A stretch of DNA of 64,000 nucleotides from VRUE01 sp963720805 (GCA_963720805.1 CAVRGT010000004.1:1-64000); one strand, 5' to 3'; positions 46,055 through 54,355 are shown, numbered from the stretch's first letter. Notes: a model not told the origin generated them from the sequence alone. Numbers and translations: made by a program.

Positions 46055-47407
46055 GTGAGCACCTCGATCGTCCTTTTCAACCGCGACCTGAGGGTGCGCG
46101 ACAACCCGGCCCTCGCGGCGGCGGCGAGGGCGGAGCGGACGGTGGCGCTCTTCGTCTTCGATCCGGGGCTGCTCGAGTCCCGCTTCGCCGCCCCCAATCG
46201 AGTCGCCTTCCTGCTCGAGTCGCTGCGCGATCTCGGCGAGCGGCTGCGCCGTGCGGGCGGGCGCCTTTACATCCGCCACGGCGACCCGGTTGCCGAGACC
46301 CTGGCCCTGGCGCGCGAGTGCGATGCCGGCGAGCTGCACGTCAGCGCCGACTGGAGCGCCTACGCCGTGCGACGCGAGGAGCGCCTGCGCCGTGCTTGCG
46401 AACAGGAGCGGATCGCCTTCCGCGCCCATCCCGGCACGACGATCGTCGCGCCGGGGACGGTGACCCCGAGCGGCGGCGACCACTTCAAGGTCTTCAGCCC
46501 CTTCCACCGCGCCTGGGACGAGGTGCCCTCGCGATTGTCGGCGCCGGCGCCGCGGCGACTGGCGGTGCCCTCGCGGCTCGCGGTGGGCAGGCTGCCGGCG
46601 CTCGCTTCTCTGCTCCGCGGCGAGCTCTCGCCCGAGCGGGCGCCCGGCGGGGAGACCGCCGGTCGCAAGACGATGCGCGCCTTCCTGCGTGGCGGGCTCA
46701 GCGGTTACGTCGATCATCACGACGATTTGCCGGGCGACGGGACCTCTGGGCTGAGCCCGTACCTGCGCTTCGGCTGCATCTCGGCGCTGGAGCTGCTGGG
46801 CGAGGCGCGCTCGCGCCCAGGCGGCAGCGCCTACGCGCGACAGCTCTGTTGGCGCGACTTCCACCACCAGGTGCTGGCCGCCTACCCGGCGCTGCCGCGC
46901 CGCGACTACCGGCCGCGCGGCGACCGCTGGTCGCGCTCGCGCCGCGCCTTCGAGGCCTGGTGCGAGGGGCGCACCGGCTACCCGATCGTCGACGCGGCGA
47001 TGCGCCAGCTACGCCGCGAGGGCCGCATGCACAACCGGGCGCGGATGATCGTCGCCTCCTTCCTGAGCAAGGACCTCTACCTCGACTGGCGCTGGGGCGC
47101 GGGTCACTTCTGGGACCTGCTCAGCGACGGCGAGATCGCCAACAACGCCGGCAACTGGCAGTGGGTGGCGGGCACCGGCAACGACACCCGGCCCAACCGC
47201 GTCTTCAACCCGATCCGCCAGGCCCACCGCTTCGACCCCGCCGGCGAGTACGTGCGCCGCTACCTCCCGGAACTGGAGGCGGTCGCGGGCAAAGCAGTGC
47301 ACGAGCCTTGGCGCCTGGACTCGGCCCAGCGCCGCCGCCTCGATTACCCCGGTCCGATCGTCGACCACGACGACGCCGCCGCCGCCTTCCTCGCCCGGCG
47401 CACGTAG
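46055..47407 (+). CDS. phrB: deoxyribodipyrimidine photolyase / cryptochrome
   Basis: A 450-residue protein. The N-terminal antenna-binding domain starts VSTSIVLFNRDLRVRDNPAL. The FAD-binding domain has LSPYLRFGCISALELLG, the HNRARMIVASFLSKDL and NNAGNWQWVAGTGNDTRP blocks, then FNPIRQAHRFDPAGEYVRRY. It repairs UV-induced cyclobutane dimers using blue light; the Trp/Asn-rich active site is typical of class I CPD photolyases. The GTG start at 46055 gives the normal N-terminus; no ATG is in place. Confidence 0.93.
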   Translation: MSTSIVLFNRDLRVRDNPALAAAARAERTVALFVFDPGLLESRFAAPNRVAFLLESLRDLGERLRRAGGRLYIRHGDPVAETLALARECDAGELHVSADWSAYAVRREERLRRACEQERIAFRAHPGTTIVAPGTVTPSGGDHFKVFSPFHRAWDEVPSRLSAPAPRRLAVPSRLAVGRLPALASLLRGELSPERAPGGETAGRKTMRAFLRGGLSGYVDHHDDLPGDGTSGLSPYLRFGCISALELLGEARSRPGGSAYARQLCWRDFHHQVLAAYPALPRRDYRPRGDRWSRSRRAFEAWCEGRTGYPIVDAAMRQLRREGRMHNRARMIVASFLSKDLYLDWRWGAGHFWDLLSDGEIANNAGNWQWVAGTGNDTRPNRVFNPIRQAHRFDPAGEYVRRYLPELEAVAGKAVHEPWRLDSAQRRRLDYPGPIVDHDDAAAAFLARRT

Positions 47408-47416
47408 GATCGAGCC

Positions 47417-48094
47417 GTGGGACGGCTTGCGGTGGTTCTCGGCAGCAGTGCGCTCGGTCCAGGTGGCGAGACGATCGCCGCGGCGGGGGCAGCGCACGGC
47501 GCCGCGATCGTGCAGCGCCACGGCGGCGAGGAGTACGTGCTGCCGCACGAGATCGACCACGTCGCCAACCTGCGGGCCCTGGTCGAGCAGGGCTGCGATC
47601 GGGTGCTGGCGATCGCCTCGGTCGGCTCGCTCGATGCCGAGCTGCCGGTCGGCAGCCTGCTCTGTCCCGACGACTTCATCGCCCTCCAGGTCGGCCTCTC
47701 GAGCTTCGGCGACGAGCGCGCCCACCGGGCCCCGCGCTTCGACCCGATCTGGCGCGGAGAAGTCCTCGCCGCCTGGAACGCGAGCCGAGCCGAAGTGCGC
47801 GACGGCGGCGTCTACTGGCAGGCGATCGGACCGCGCTTCGAGACCCCGGCCGAGATCCGCCTGATGGCGGCGCATGCCGACGTGGTCGGGATGACGATCG
47901 CCGCCGAGTGCATCGTCGCCGCCGAGCTTGGCCTCGCCTACGCGGCGATCTGCGTCGTCGACAACCTCGCCAACGGGATCGGGCCGGAGCCGCTGGAGAT
48001 CATCGAGCTGGAAGCGGCGCGGGCCCGCAACGCCCTGCAACTGCACGACGGCCTCGCCGCGGTGCTGCCACAGCTCGGCGCCGTGGGCCGGTGA
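47417..48094 (+). CDS. methylthioadenosine/methylthioinosine or purine nucleoside phosphorylase
   Basis: A 225-residue PNP/MTAP family protein, starting GTG, with VANLRALVEQGCDRVLAIASVGSL and the substrate region YWQAIGPRFETPAEIRLMAA, then VVGMTIAAECIVAAELGLAY. It cleaves the N-glycosidic bond of a nucleoside with phosphate. It is followed with a 4-bp overlap by an MTA/SAH deaminase-type amidohydrolase. That pairing fits the route in which methylthioadenosine is first deaminated and methylthioinosine then phosphorylysed, as described in Pseudomonas. Specificity is inferred from this pairing. Confidence 0.85.
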   Translation: MGRLAVVLGSSALGPGGETIAAAGAAHGAAIVQRHGGEEYVLPHEIDHVANLRALVEQGCDRVLAIASVGSLDAELPVGSLLCPDDFIALQVGLSSFGDERAHRAPRFDPIWRGEVLAAWNASRAEVRDGGVYWQAIGPRFETPAEIRLMAAHADVVGMTIAAECIVAAELGLAYAAICVVDNLANGIGPEPLEIIELEAARARNALQLHDGLAAVLPQLGAVGR

Positions 48095-49404
48095 GCGCGG
48101 GAGCGCTCACCGTCACCGGCGCCGTCCTCGACGGCGAGAGCGTCGGGTTGCGCTGCGTCGACGAGACGATCGCGGCGCTCGGGCCCGAGGTGACGCCGGA
48201 GCCCGGCGACGAGACGATCGAGGCAGCCGGGGCGCCACTGGTGGCGCCGCTCGTCAACGGCCACACCCACGCCGCGATGACCCTCTTCCGCGGCTTCGGC
48301 GGCGACCTGCCGTTGATGCGTTGGCTGCGCGAGGTGATCTGGCCGATCGAGGCGAAGCTCGAGGCCGAGGACGTCTACTGGGGCGCGCGGTTGGCCTGCC
48401 TGGAGATGATCCGCACCGGGACGTCGCGCTTCTGGGACATGTACTGGCACCCGGGGGCGACGGCGCGAGCGGTCACCGACGCGGGCCTGCGGGCGACGAT
48501 CGGCGGCCCGCTCTTCGACGCCGACGGGAAAACAGAGGCGATGAAGGAGACGGCCTTGCGCAGCCTCGACGAGCTCGCCGAGTTCAGCCCGCAAGTCGGC
48601 GCCGCGTTCGCTCCCCACTCGATCTACACGGTCAGCGAGGGGCTGCTGCGTTGGACCGCCGAGCAGGCGGCCGAGCGCGGACTGCCGGTCCACATCCACC
48701 TCTCCGAGACCGAGCAGGAGGTGAAGGACTGCGTCGCCGAGCACGGCGTGCGGCCCGCCGCCTATCTCGATCGGCTCGGCCTGCTGGGCGAACGCACCGT
48801 CCTTGCCCACGGAGTCTGGCTCGACCGGGAGGAGCTGGCCCTGATCGCCGCGCGCGGGAGCACCGTCGTCGCCAACCCGGTCGCCAACATGAAGCTGGCG
48901 GTCGGCGGCATCTTTCCCTACCCCGCGGCGCGCGAGGCCGGCGTCGCCGTCGGCCTCGGCACCGACGGCGCCGGCTCCAACGACTCGCTCGACCTCTTCT
49001 CCGACCTCAAGCTCTTCGCCCTCGCCCAGCGCCACACCAGCGGCGACCCCACCGTCCTCCCCGCCCGCGAGGCCTGGGAAATCGCCACCGGCGCCCGCGC
49101 CCACCTCCTGACCAACGAACTGCATCAACTTGTACCGCCGGCAGGTGGAGAAGTTGATGCAGTTCGGGTGGGTGGCCCGGCGGACTTCCTGCTGCTGCGG
49201 ACGGGGTCGCTGGAGCTCAGTCTTGGGGACCTGTACTCGGATCTGGTCTACGCGGCGAGCGGCTCGATCGTCGACACAACTGTGATCGGCGGGCGGCTGC
49301 TGATGCGCGGCGGCGAGGTGCCCGGTGGCGAGGAAGTCCTCGCCCGGGCGATCGAGCGCTCGCGGCGACTCGGAATCGGCTCCGGTGCGCCTTATGCGGC
49401 CTGA
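48091..49404 (+). CDS. MTA/SAH deaminase-type amidohydrolase with palindrome-encoded insert
   Basis: A 437-residue metal-dependent amidohydrolase. It has PLVNGHTHAAMTLFRGFGGD (HxH), PVHIHLSETEQEVKDC (His), LAHGVWLDREELAL and GLGTDGAGSNDSLDLFSDL (Asp). This matches MtaD/TrzN-type deaminases acting on 5'-methylthioadenosine and S-adenosylhomocysteine. Codons for NELHQLVPPAGGEVDAVRV (49113-49169) come from a 51-bp palindrome inserted in frame. The last codons and TGA stop lie in a second palindrome (49381-49425), so the original C-terminus is unknown. Start GTG 48091. Confidence 0.88.
   Translation: MSAGALTVTGAVLDGESVGLRCVDETIAALGPEVTPEPGDETIEAAGAPLVAPLVNGHTHAAMTLFRGFGGDLPLMRWLREVIWPIEAKLEAEDVYWGARLACLEMIRTGTSRFWDMYWHPGATARAVTDAGLRATIGGPLFDADGKTEAMKETALRSLDELAEFSPQVGAAFAPHSIYTVSEGLLRWTAEQAAERGLPVHIHLSETEQEVKDCVAEHGVRPAAYLDRLGLLGERTVLAHGVWLDREELALIAARGSTVVANPVANMKLAVGGIFPYPAAREAGVAVGLGTDGAGSNDSLDLFSDLKLFALAQRHTSGDPTVLPAREAWEIATGARAHLLTNELHQLVPPAGGEVDAVRVGGPADFLLLRTGSLELSLGDLYSDLVYAASGSIVDTTVIGGRLLMRGGEVPGGEEVLARAIERSRRLGIGSGAPYAA
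49116..49166. repeat. 51-bp palindromic repeat family 2, copy 2 (in frame within the amidohydrolase)
   Basis: Perfect 16-bp arms CGAACTGCATCAACTT (49116-49131) and AAGTTGATGCAGTTCG (49151-49166) around a 19-nt centre. It is the reverse-complement orientation of the intergenic copy at 43417-43467, sharing the CTCCACCTG core. It adds 17 codons without a stop, between a helix and the conserved GGPADFLLL strand. Confidence 0.92.
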
Positions 49405-49425
49405 GGCCGCATAAGGCGCACCGGA
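49381..49425. repeat. palindromic repeat family 1, copy B
   Basis: Perfect 21-bp arms beginning TCCGGTGCGCCTTATGCGGCC with a 3-nt loop. It overlaps the last codons and stop of the amidohydrolase and lies 10 bp before the CsoR-like operator of the permease. Members are at 22520, 56192 and 60652. Confidence 0.9.
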
Positions 49426-49434
49426 AAACCCTGT

Positions 49435-49451
49435 ATACCCCCTGGGGGTAT
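49435..49451. promoter_or_regulatory. CsoR-type GC palindrome operator
   Basis: ATACCCCC (49435-49442) and GGGGGTAT (49444-49451) form an 8-bp-arm palindrome about one T, the consensus style of CsoR/RcnR-family metal-sensor operators. It lies 15 bp upstream of the permease GTG, overlapping the expected promoter. A shortened GGGTCCCCGGGGGTATA copy lies before the osmolyte ABC operon near 50555. No csoR gene is visible here. Confidence 0.65.
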
Positions 49452-49465
49452 GCTACGGTGGCTCC

Positions 49466-50548
49466 GTGGCCGACGTCCTGAGCACGATCCTCGAGGGGCT
49501 GAAGCAGTCCTTCCTGATGGCCTACGAGGTTTGGTGGGCGCTGGTCTTCGGCTTCGCGATCTCGGCAATCGTCCAGGCCTGGGTGCCGAAGGAGCGGATC
49601 GAGGCGACGATGGCCGGCGGCGGGGCAAAGCCGGTTGCCTGGGCGACCGGGCTCGGTGCTGCCTCGTCCTCCTGCTCCTACGCGGCGATCGCGATCGCCA
49701 AGAGCCTCTTCCAGAAGGGTGCCTCGGCCACCTCTGCGCTCGCCTTCCAGTTCGCCTCGACCAACCTGGTCTGGGAGCTGGGGCTGGTGCTCTGGGTCCT
49801 GCTCGGCTGGCAGTTCACGCTCGCCGAGTACCTCGGCGGCATCCTGATGATCGTGTTGATGGCGGTCCTGCTGCGTTTCTTCGTCTCGCCACGGCTGGAG
49901 GAGCAGGCCCGGACCCACGCCCAGGAGGCCGACGCGGGTCACCAGCACCAAGAGGAGCGCGGTTGGACGGCGGTCGCCGTCAACTTCCGCGGCGACTGGA
50001 TGATGCTGTGGAAGGAGATCGGCGTCGGCTTCCTGCTCGCCGGCTTCATCGGCCTGCTCGACAACGACTTCTTCAACGTCCTCTTCCTCAGCGGCGGGCC
50101 GGGCTGGTTGACCGCGATCGAGAACGTCATCGTCGGGCCGCTGATCGCCGTGCTCAGCTTCGTCTGCTCGGTCGGCAACATCCCCCTCGCCGCCGTGCTC
50201 TGGTCGGGCGGAATCAGCTTCGCCGGGGTGATGGCCTTCATCTTCGCCGACCTGATCGTGCTGCCGATCATCGCGATCTACCGCAAGTACTACGGCTGGC
50301 CCTTCACCGTGCGGATCGTCGCTCTGATGCTGCTGACGATGATCATTGCCGCGCTGGCGATCGACGGCCTCTTCAGTGCCGCCGGGCTGATCCCGACAAC
50401 GCGGCCCAGCCGCGCCGACATCTTCGGCTCGGTGCAGCTCGACTACAAGCTGGCGCTCAACCTGCTCGGGCTGATCGTCTTCGCCGTCCTCTTTTGGCTC
50501 GGCCGCCAGTCGCGCTCGAGCGCCCATAGCTGCCCGGCACACGCTTAA
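49466..50548 (+). CDS. permease of the DUF318/ArsP family
   Basis: A 360-residue polytopic protein of about eight helices in two homologous halves, each with a Cys/Ser motif: GLGAASSSCSYAAIAIAKSL and LSFVCSVGNIPLAAVLWSGG. This is the signature of the SO_0444/ArsP permease family, which exports organoarsenicals or acts on copper/zinc. A His-rich loop (HAQEADAGHQHQEER, about residues 152-166) and the C-terminal HSCPAHA could bind metal. The CsoR-type operator before it supports a metal-responsive role; substrate is inferred. Confidence 0.85.
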   Translation: MADVLSTILEGLKQSFLMAYEVWWALVFGFAISAIVQAWVPKERIEATMAGGGAKPVAWATGLGAASSSCSYAAIAIAKSLFQKGASATSALAFQFASTNLVWELGLVLWVLLGWQFTLAEYLGGILMIVLMAVLLRFFVSPRLEEQARTHAQEADAGHQHQEERGWTAVAVNFRGDWMMLWKEIGVGFLLAGFIGLLDNDFFNVLFLSGGPGWLTAIENVIVGPLIAVLSFVCSVGNIPLAAVLWSGGISFAGVMAFIFADLIVLPIIAIYRKYYGWPFTVRIVALMLLTMIIAALAIDGLFSAAGLIPTTRPSRADIFGSVQLDYKLALNLLGLIVFAVLFWLGRQSRSSAHSCPAHA

Positions 50549-50581
50549 CGCCGGGTCCCCGGGGGTATAGGCTCGGCGCGA

Positions 50582-51775
50582 GTGCCCAGCGACGAGCTGA
50601 CTGAAAAGTCCAATGCCGGGGCCTCCCCCGTCCGCTACGCAGGCGCGACCAAGCGCTATCCGGGCTCTGCCAAAGCAGCCGTCGAGGATCTGACCCTCGA
50701 GGTGCCGGCGGGCGAGATCTGCGTCCTCGTCGGACCGTCGGGCTGTGGCAAGACGACGGCGATGCGGATGGTCAACCGCATGGTCGAGATCAGCGAGGGC
50801 GACATCCTGATCGGCGAGCAATCGGTGCGCGACCGCAGTCCGGCCCAGCTGCGGCGTGAGATCGGCTACGTGATCCAGCAGGTCGGCCTCTTCCCCCACC
50901 GCACGATCGCCGAGAACATCGTCGCCGTACCGCAGCTGCTGGGCTGGAAGAAGGAGCGCGCCGCTGCCCGCGGCGCCGAGCTGCTGTCCCTGATCGGGCT
51001 CGATCCCGACCTCGCCGATCGCTATCCGGCGCAGCTCTCCGGCGGCCAGCAGCAACGCGTCGGCGTCGCCCGCGCATTGGCCGCGGACCCGCTGGTGATG
51101 CTGATGGACGAGCCTTTCGGGGCGATCGACCCGATCAGCCGAGAGCGCCTGCAGAACGAGTTCCTGCGGCTGCAGGCGGAGCTGCGCAAGACCGTCCTCT
51201 TCGTCACCCACGACATCGACGAGGCGATCAAGATGGGCGACCGGATCGCGATCATGCGCGAAGGGGGCAAGGTCGCCCAGTACGCGACCCCGGCGGAGGT
51301 GCTGATGGACCCCGCCGACGAGTTCGTCGAGGATTTCGTCGGCGCCGACCGGGCGCTGAAGCGCCTGGCGCTGATGCGGGTCTCGGATATCGATCTCTGG
51401 GAGGCGCCATTGGCCTACGTCGGCCAGCCGACCTCCGAGGTGCGGGCGAAGCTGGCCGAGCCCGACGTTGAGGTCCCCTATCCCCTGCTGGTCGACAGCG
51501 AGCGCCGTCCGCGCGGCTGGCTCTCCGAGCGCGACCTCGCCGGCGAGCAGGTCCCGGCCAAGCCAGACTCGCCGCTCGGTCCGCTGCTCGACCGCGACGA
51601 CATCATGCGCGACGCCCTTGCCGACCTGTTGCAGGGCGAGGCCCAGTACGCCGCCGTGGTCGACCACGAAGGCCGCATCGACGGCGTCCTCTCGGTCGAG
51701 ATCATCTCCGAGTTCCTCGCCTCGCCCAAGGCCAAGATCGAGGAGCAGTCGGCGACGGAGCGTCCGCATGGCTAA
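50582..51775 (+). CDS. glycine betaine/osmolyte ABC transporter ATPase (OpuCA/ProV-like)
   Basis: A 397-residue ABC ATPase with Walker A CVLVGPSGCGKTTAMRMVN, signature LSGGQQQRVGVARALAADP and Walker B LVMLMDEPFGAIDP, and a C-terminal CBS-domain pair (DLWEAPLAYVGQ ... QGEAQYAAVVDHEGRIDGVL) that senses ionic strength in OpuA/OpuC proteins. It is first in a four-gene ATPase-permease-permease-binding protein operon. GTG at 50582 is the start. Confidence 0.92.
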   Translation: MPSDELTEKSNAGASPVRYAGATKRYPGSAKAAVEDLTLEVPAGEICVLVGPSGCGKTTAMRMVNRMVEISEGDILIGEQSVRDRSPAQLRREIGYVIQQVGLFPHRTIAENIVAVPQLLGWKKERAAARGAELLSLIGLDPDLADRYPAQLSGGQQQRVGVARALAADPLVMLMDEPFGAIDPISRERLQNEFLRLQAELRKTVLFVTHDIDEAIKMGDRIAIMREGGKVAQYATPAEVLMDPADEFVEDFVGADRALKRLALMRVSDIDLWEAPLAYVGQPTSEVRAKLAEPDVEVPYPLLVDSERRPRGWLSERDLAGEQVPAKPDSPLGPLLDRDDIMRDALADLLQGEAQYAAVVDHEGRIDGVLSVEIISEFLASPKAKIEEQSATERPHG

Positions 51776-52505
51776 CGGCGCGATGCTGGCCGCGGTCGGC
51801 GAAGTCGGCAAGGGCTTCATCCAAGAACGCAGCTCGGAAACCCTCCCCTGCCAGGCCACCAACAAGCTCTTTTGCTGGGACTGGGCAAGCGAACACATCA
51901 ACCGCTACGGGACCCCGACGGTCCAGCACCTGGAACTGGTCGTGATCTCGGTGCTGATCGGCTTCGTCATCGCCTTTGCCCTCGCCCTGTTGGCCCACCG
52001 CTACCACTGGTTGCAGCCACCGTTGCTCGCCGGCACTGGGGTCCTCTACACGATCCCCAGCGTCGCCTTCTTCTTTCTGCTGCTGCCACTGACTGGTCGA
52101 GGCGAGGACACGGCGATCATCGCGCTCAGCGCCTACACGCTGCAGATCATCTTCCGCAACACGATGATCGGTTTCGCCGGCGTGCCACGCGCGGTCATCG
52201 ACGCTGCCAAGGGAATGGGCCAAACCGATCGCCAGGTTCTCTGGCGAGTTGAGCTGCCACTGGCGATGCCAGAGATCTTCGCCGGCTTGCAGGTGGCCAC
52301 TGTCAGCACCGTTGCAATCGCCACACTGGCTGCCTTCGCCGGTGGCGGTGGCCTCGGCGAACCGATTCTCAAGGACGGCATCAGCTTCAAGACGAACCTG
52401 ATCATCGCCGGCGGCATCGCCTTCATGATCGCGGTCATCCTCGGCCTGATCCTCTTCGCGGTCCAGCGCTACCTGACCCCGTGGCGACGGGTAAGGCAGG
52501 CGTGA
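51768..52505 (+). CDS. osmolyte ABC transporter permease (OpuCB-like)
   Basis: A 245-residue permease with an N-terminal region of about 60 residues and six helices. The BPD_transp_1 EAA-type loop is seen in VIDAAKGMGQTDRQVLWRVE. LYTIPSVAFFFLLLPLTG is typical of OpuC permeases. It is paired with the second permease gene to form the channel. ATG 51768 overlaps the ATPase stop region; the next gene begins at the stop. Confidence 0.9.
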   Translation: MANGAMLAAVGEVGKGFIQERSSETLPCQATNKLFCWDWASEHINRYGTPTVQHLELVVISVLIGFVIAFALALLAHRYHWLQPPLLAGTGVLYTIPSVAFFFLLLPLTGRGEDTAIIALSAYTLQIIFRNTMIGFAGVPRAVIDAAKGMGQTDRQVLWRVELPLAMPEIFAGLQVATVSTVAIATLAAFAGGGGLGEPILKDGISFKTNLIIAGGIAFMIAVILGLILFAVQRYLTPWRRVRQA

Positions 52506-53224
52506 TGATCACAACCCTCTCGAGCCCGCCCATCGCCTCGATCCAGGGCGCGATCGAATTCATCTTCACCCCGCAGAGCTCGAGCGTAACCGGCGGCAAG
52601 ACCGTCGGCGGCATCGACCAGGTGCTCGAACTACTGGCCACCCAACTCGAACTGACCATCTTCGCCTTGGCCCTCTCAATGGTCATCGCGCTGCCGATCG
52701 GGCTCTACCTCGGCCACCGCGGTACCGGTGAACTGTTCGCGACCGTGATCGGCAATGCGGGGCGAGCAATTCCCGAGCTGGCGCTGATCGCCTTCATGGC
52801 GGCGCTGATCGGGGTCGGAGTCCTCAACCTGACGATCGCCCTCGCCGTCCTCGGCATCCCACCGCTGCTCACCAACTCCTTCGTCGGCATCCACCAAGTC
52901 GATCGCTCCGCCGTCGACGCCGCCCGCGGCATGGGCATGACCGAGTTCGAGGTGCTCTGGAAGGTCGAGATTCCACTTGCGATCCCGACTCTCTTCGCCG
53001 GAATCCGCTCGGCGACGATCGCCATCGTCGCCACCGCGACGATCGCCCCGATCGCGGGCGTGCTCACCCTGGGCGACTTCATCATCAACCAAAACGTCTA
53101 CGGCGATAACGGCGTTTTGGCGGGAGCGATCGTCGTTGCCCTGCTGGCCCTTACGCTGGAGTTCGGGCTCGCCACACTGCAACGTCGGCTCACTTCGAAA
53201 GGCTTGAAGCTGAGCCAAGCATGA
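52505..53224 (+). CDS. osmolyte ABC transporter permease (OpuCD-like)
   Basis: A 239-residue permease, five to six helices, with AIPELALIAFMAALIGVGVL and the EAA loop VDAARGMGMTEFEVLWKVEI. It lies between the first permease and the binding-protein gene, both with short overlaps (TGATG and 4 bp). It forms the membrane channel with the preceding permease. GTG 52502 is an alternative start. Confidence 0.9.
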   Translation: MITTLSSPPIASIQGAIEFIFTPQSSSVTGGKTVGGIDQVLELLATQLELTIFALALSMVIALPIGLYLGHRGTGELFATVIGNAGRAIPELALIAFMAALIGVGVLNLTIALAVLGIPPLLTNSFVGIHQVDRSAVDAARGMGMTEFEVLWKVEIPLAIPTLFAGIRSATIAIVATATIAPIAGVLTLGDFIINQNVYGDNGVLAGAIVVALLALTLEFGLATLQRRLTSKGLKLSQA

Positions 53225-53259
53225 ATCTCGTCCGTGCAAAACGACAAGAGAGGAATCAA

Positions 53260-54249
53260 ATGAGGTCCGAGTTCACTCGTCTGCGTGCAGCCGTTGCCTT
53301 GCTGCTCGCCCTTGCCCTCAGCCTCGGCGTGGTCGCCTGCGGCAGTAGCAGCGACAACAGCACGAGCAGCAGTGAAGAAGGAGAAAGTGCCGGAGCGATC
53401 GTCTCCAACCCGAAGAACGCCAAGGTCAGTTTGACGATTGGCTCGAAGAACTTCCCCGAATCGGAAATCACCGGCGAGATCTACGCCCAGGCCCTCGAAG
53501 CTGCCGGCTACAAGGTCAAAACAGACCTCAACCTCGGATCGGAAACGATCGCCCTGAAAACCCTTAAGCAGGGAGAAGTATCCGGCTACCCCGAATACAC
53601 CAGCACCGCGCTGGAGTCCCTGTTTAGCCTCGAACCCGGCGAAGTGCCGACCGAAGCCCAACCGGCTTATGAAAAGGCCAAGGCCGAACTCGAAAAGGAC
53701 GGCCTAACCGCCTTCCCGCCGACGCCGTTCTCCAGCGCCAACGCGGTCGGCACGACGACGAAATTCGCCGAAGAAGAAGGCTTGAAGACCATCTCCGACC
53801 TCGAAGGCAAGTCCGAAAGCATGAGCCTCTACGGCTCGCCCGAGTGTCGCCAGCGGATCGACTGCCTGGCCGGGCTCGAAAAGTACTACGGACTCAAATT
53901 CAAGTCATTCCACCCGGTCGACATCGGCCTCCGCTACACGGTGCTCGAAAAGGGTCAGGCCGACCTCTCGATCGTCTTTACCACTGACCCGCAGCTGGCC
54001 GCGGAGAAAGACAAGTTCGTGATCCTTGAAGACGACAAGGAAGTCTTCCCGGCTGGGAACGTCATCTTTGTGACCAAGAAATCAGTGGTCGAAGAAGCTG
54101 GTCCCGACTACGAAAAGACGATCGTTGAGGTGCAGAAGGGCTTGACCCTGGAAGTGATGCAGGAGCTCAATGCGCGGGTCGAACTCGAAAAGCAGACGCC
54201 GAAGGAAGCGGCGGCGGCGTACCTGAAGTCGGCGGGGTACGTCGGGTAG
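53260..54249 (+). CDS. glycine betaine/choline-type substrate-binding lipoprotein (OpuCC-like)
   Basis: A 329-residue lipoprotein. Signal with lipobox LALALSLGVVACGSSS, then the OpuAC domain: LTIGSKNFPESEITGEIYAQ, ETIALKTLKQGEVSGYPEYT and YGSPECRQRIDCLAGLEKYY. It delivers quaternary-ammonium osmolytes to the permeases. ATG 53260 is preferred because AGAGAGGAA lies just before it and the signal peptide is then of normal size; ATG 53221 overlaps the permease stop. The end is followed by a 27-bp stem-loop. Confidence 0.92.
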   Translation: MRSEFTRLRAAVALLLALALSLGVVACGSSSDNSTSSSEEGESAGAIVSNPKNAKVSLTIGSKNFPESEITGEIYAQALEAAGYKVKTDLNLGSETIALKTLKQGEVSGYPEYTSTALESLFSLEPGEVPTEAQPAYEKAKAELEKDGLTAFPPTPFSSANAVGTTTKFAEEEGLKTISDLEGKSESMSLYGSPECRQRIDCLAGLEKYYGLKFKSFHPVDIGLRYTVLEKGQADLSIVFTTDPQLAAEKDKFVILEDDKEVFPAGNVIFVTKKSVVEEAGPDYEKTIVEVQKGLTLEVMQELNARVELEKQTPKEAAAAYLKSAGYVG

Positions 54250-54256
54250 GGATTAG

Positions 54257-54321
54257 GCGCGGGGTGAGGGGGTCCGCCAGACAAAAGCGGGGAGTGTCTG
54301 GCGGACCCCCTCACCCCGCGC
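54257..54321. terminator. 27-bp perfect stem between convergent genes
   Basis: Arms 54257-54283 and 54295-54321 are exact complements (GCGCGGGGTGAGGGGGTCC...) around an 11-nt loop, 8 bp after the osmolyte-operon stop and 35 bp before the end of the convergent MFS gene. A bidirectional terminator is likely, though the stem is exceptional in length and has no T-tract. Confidence 0.6.
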
Positions 54322-54355
54322 TCGAACACGTACCGGCAGGACCCCGCGGAGAGGG

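Noticed and set aside
46318..49404. A 1028-codon frame starting inside the photolyase gene
   Set aside because: Only its last part (from 48091) is the amidohydrolase; the upstream portion is an out-of-frame reading of the photolyase and phosphorylase genes, each of which is complete in its own frame.
49217..51901. An 894-codon minus-strand frame
   Set aside because: It lies antisense to the permease and ABC ATPase, both of which are well supported; composition is typical of a shadow frame.
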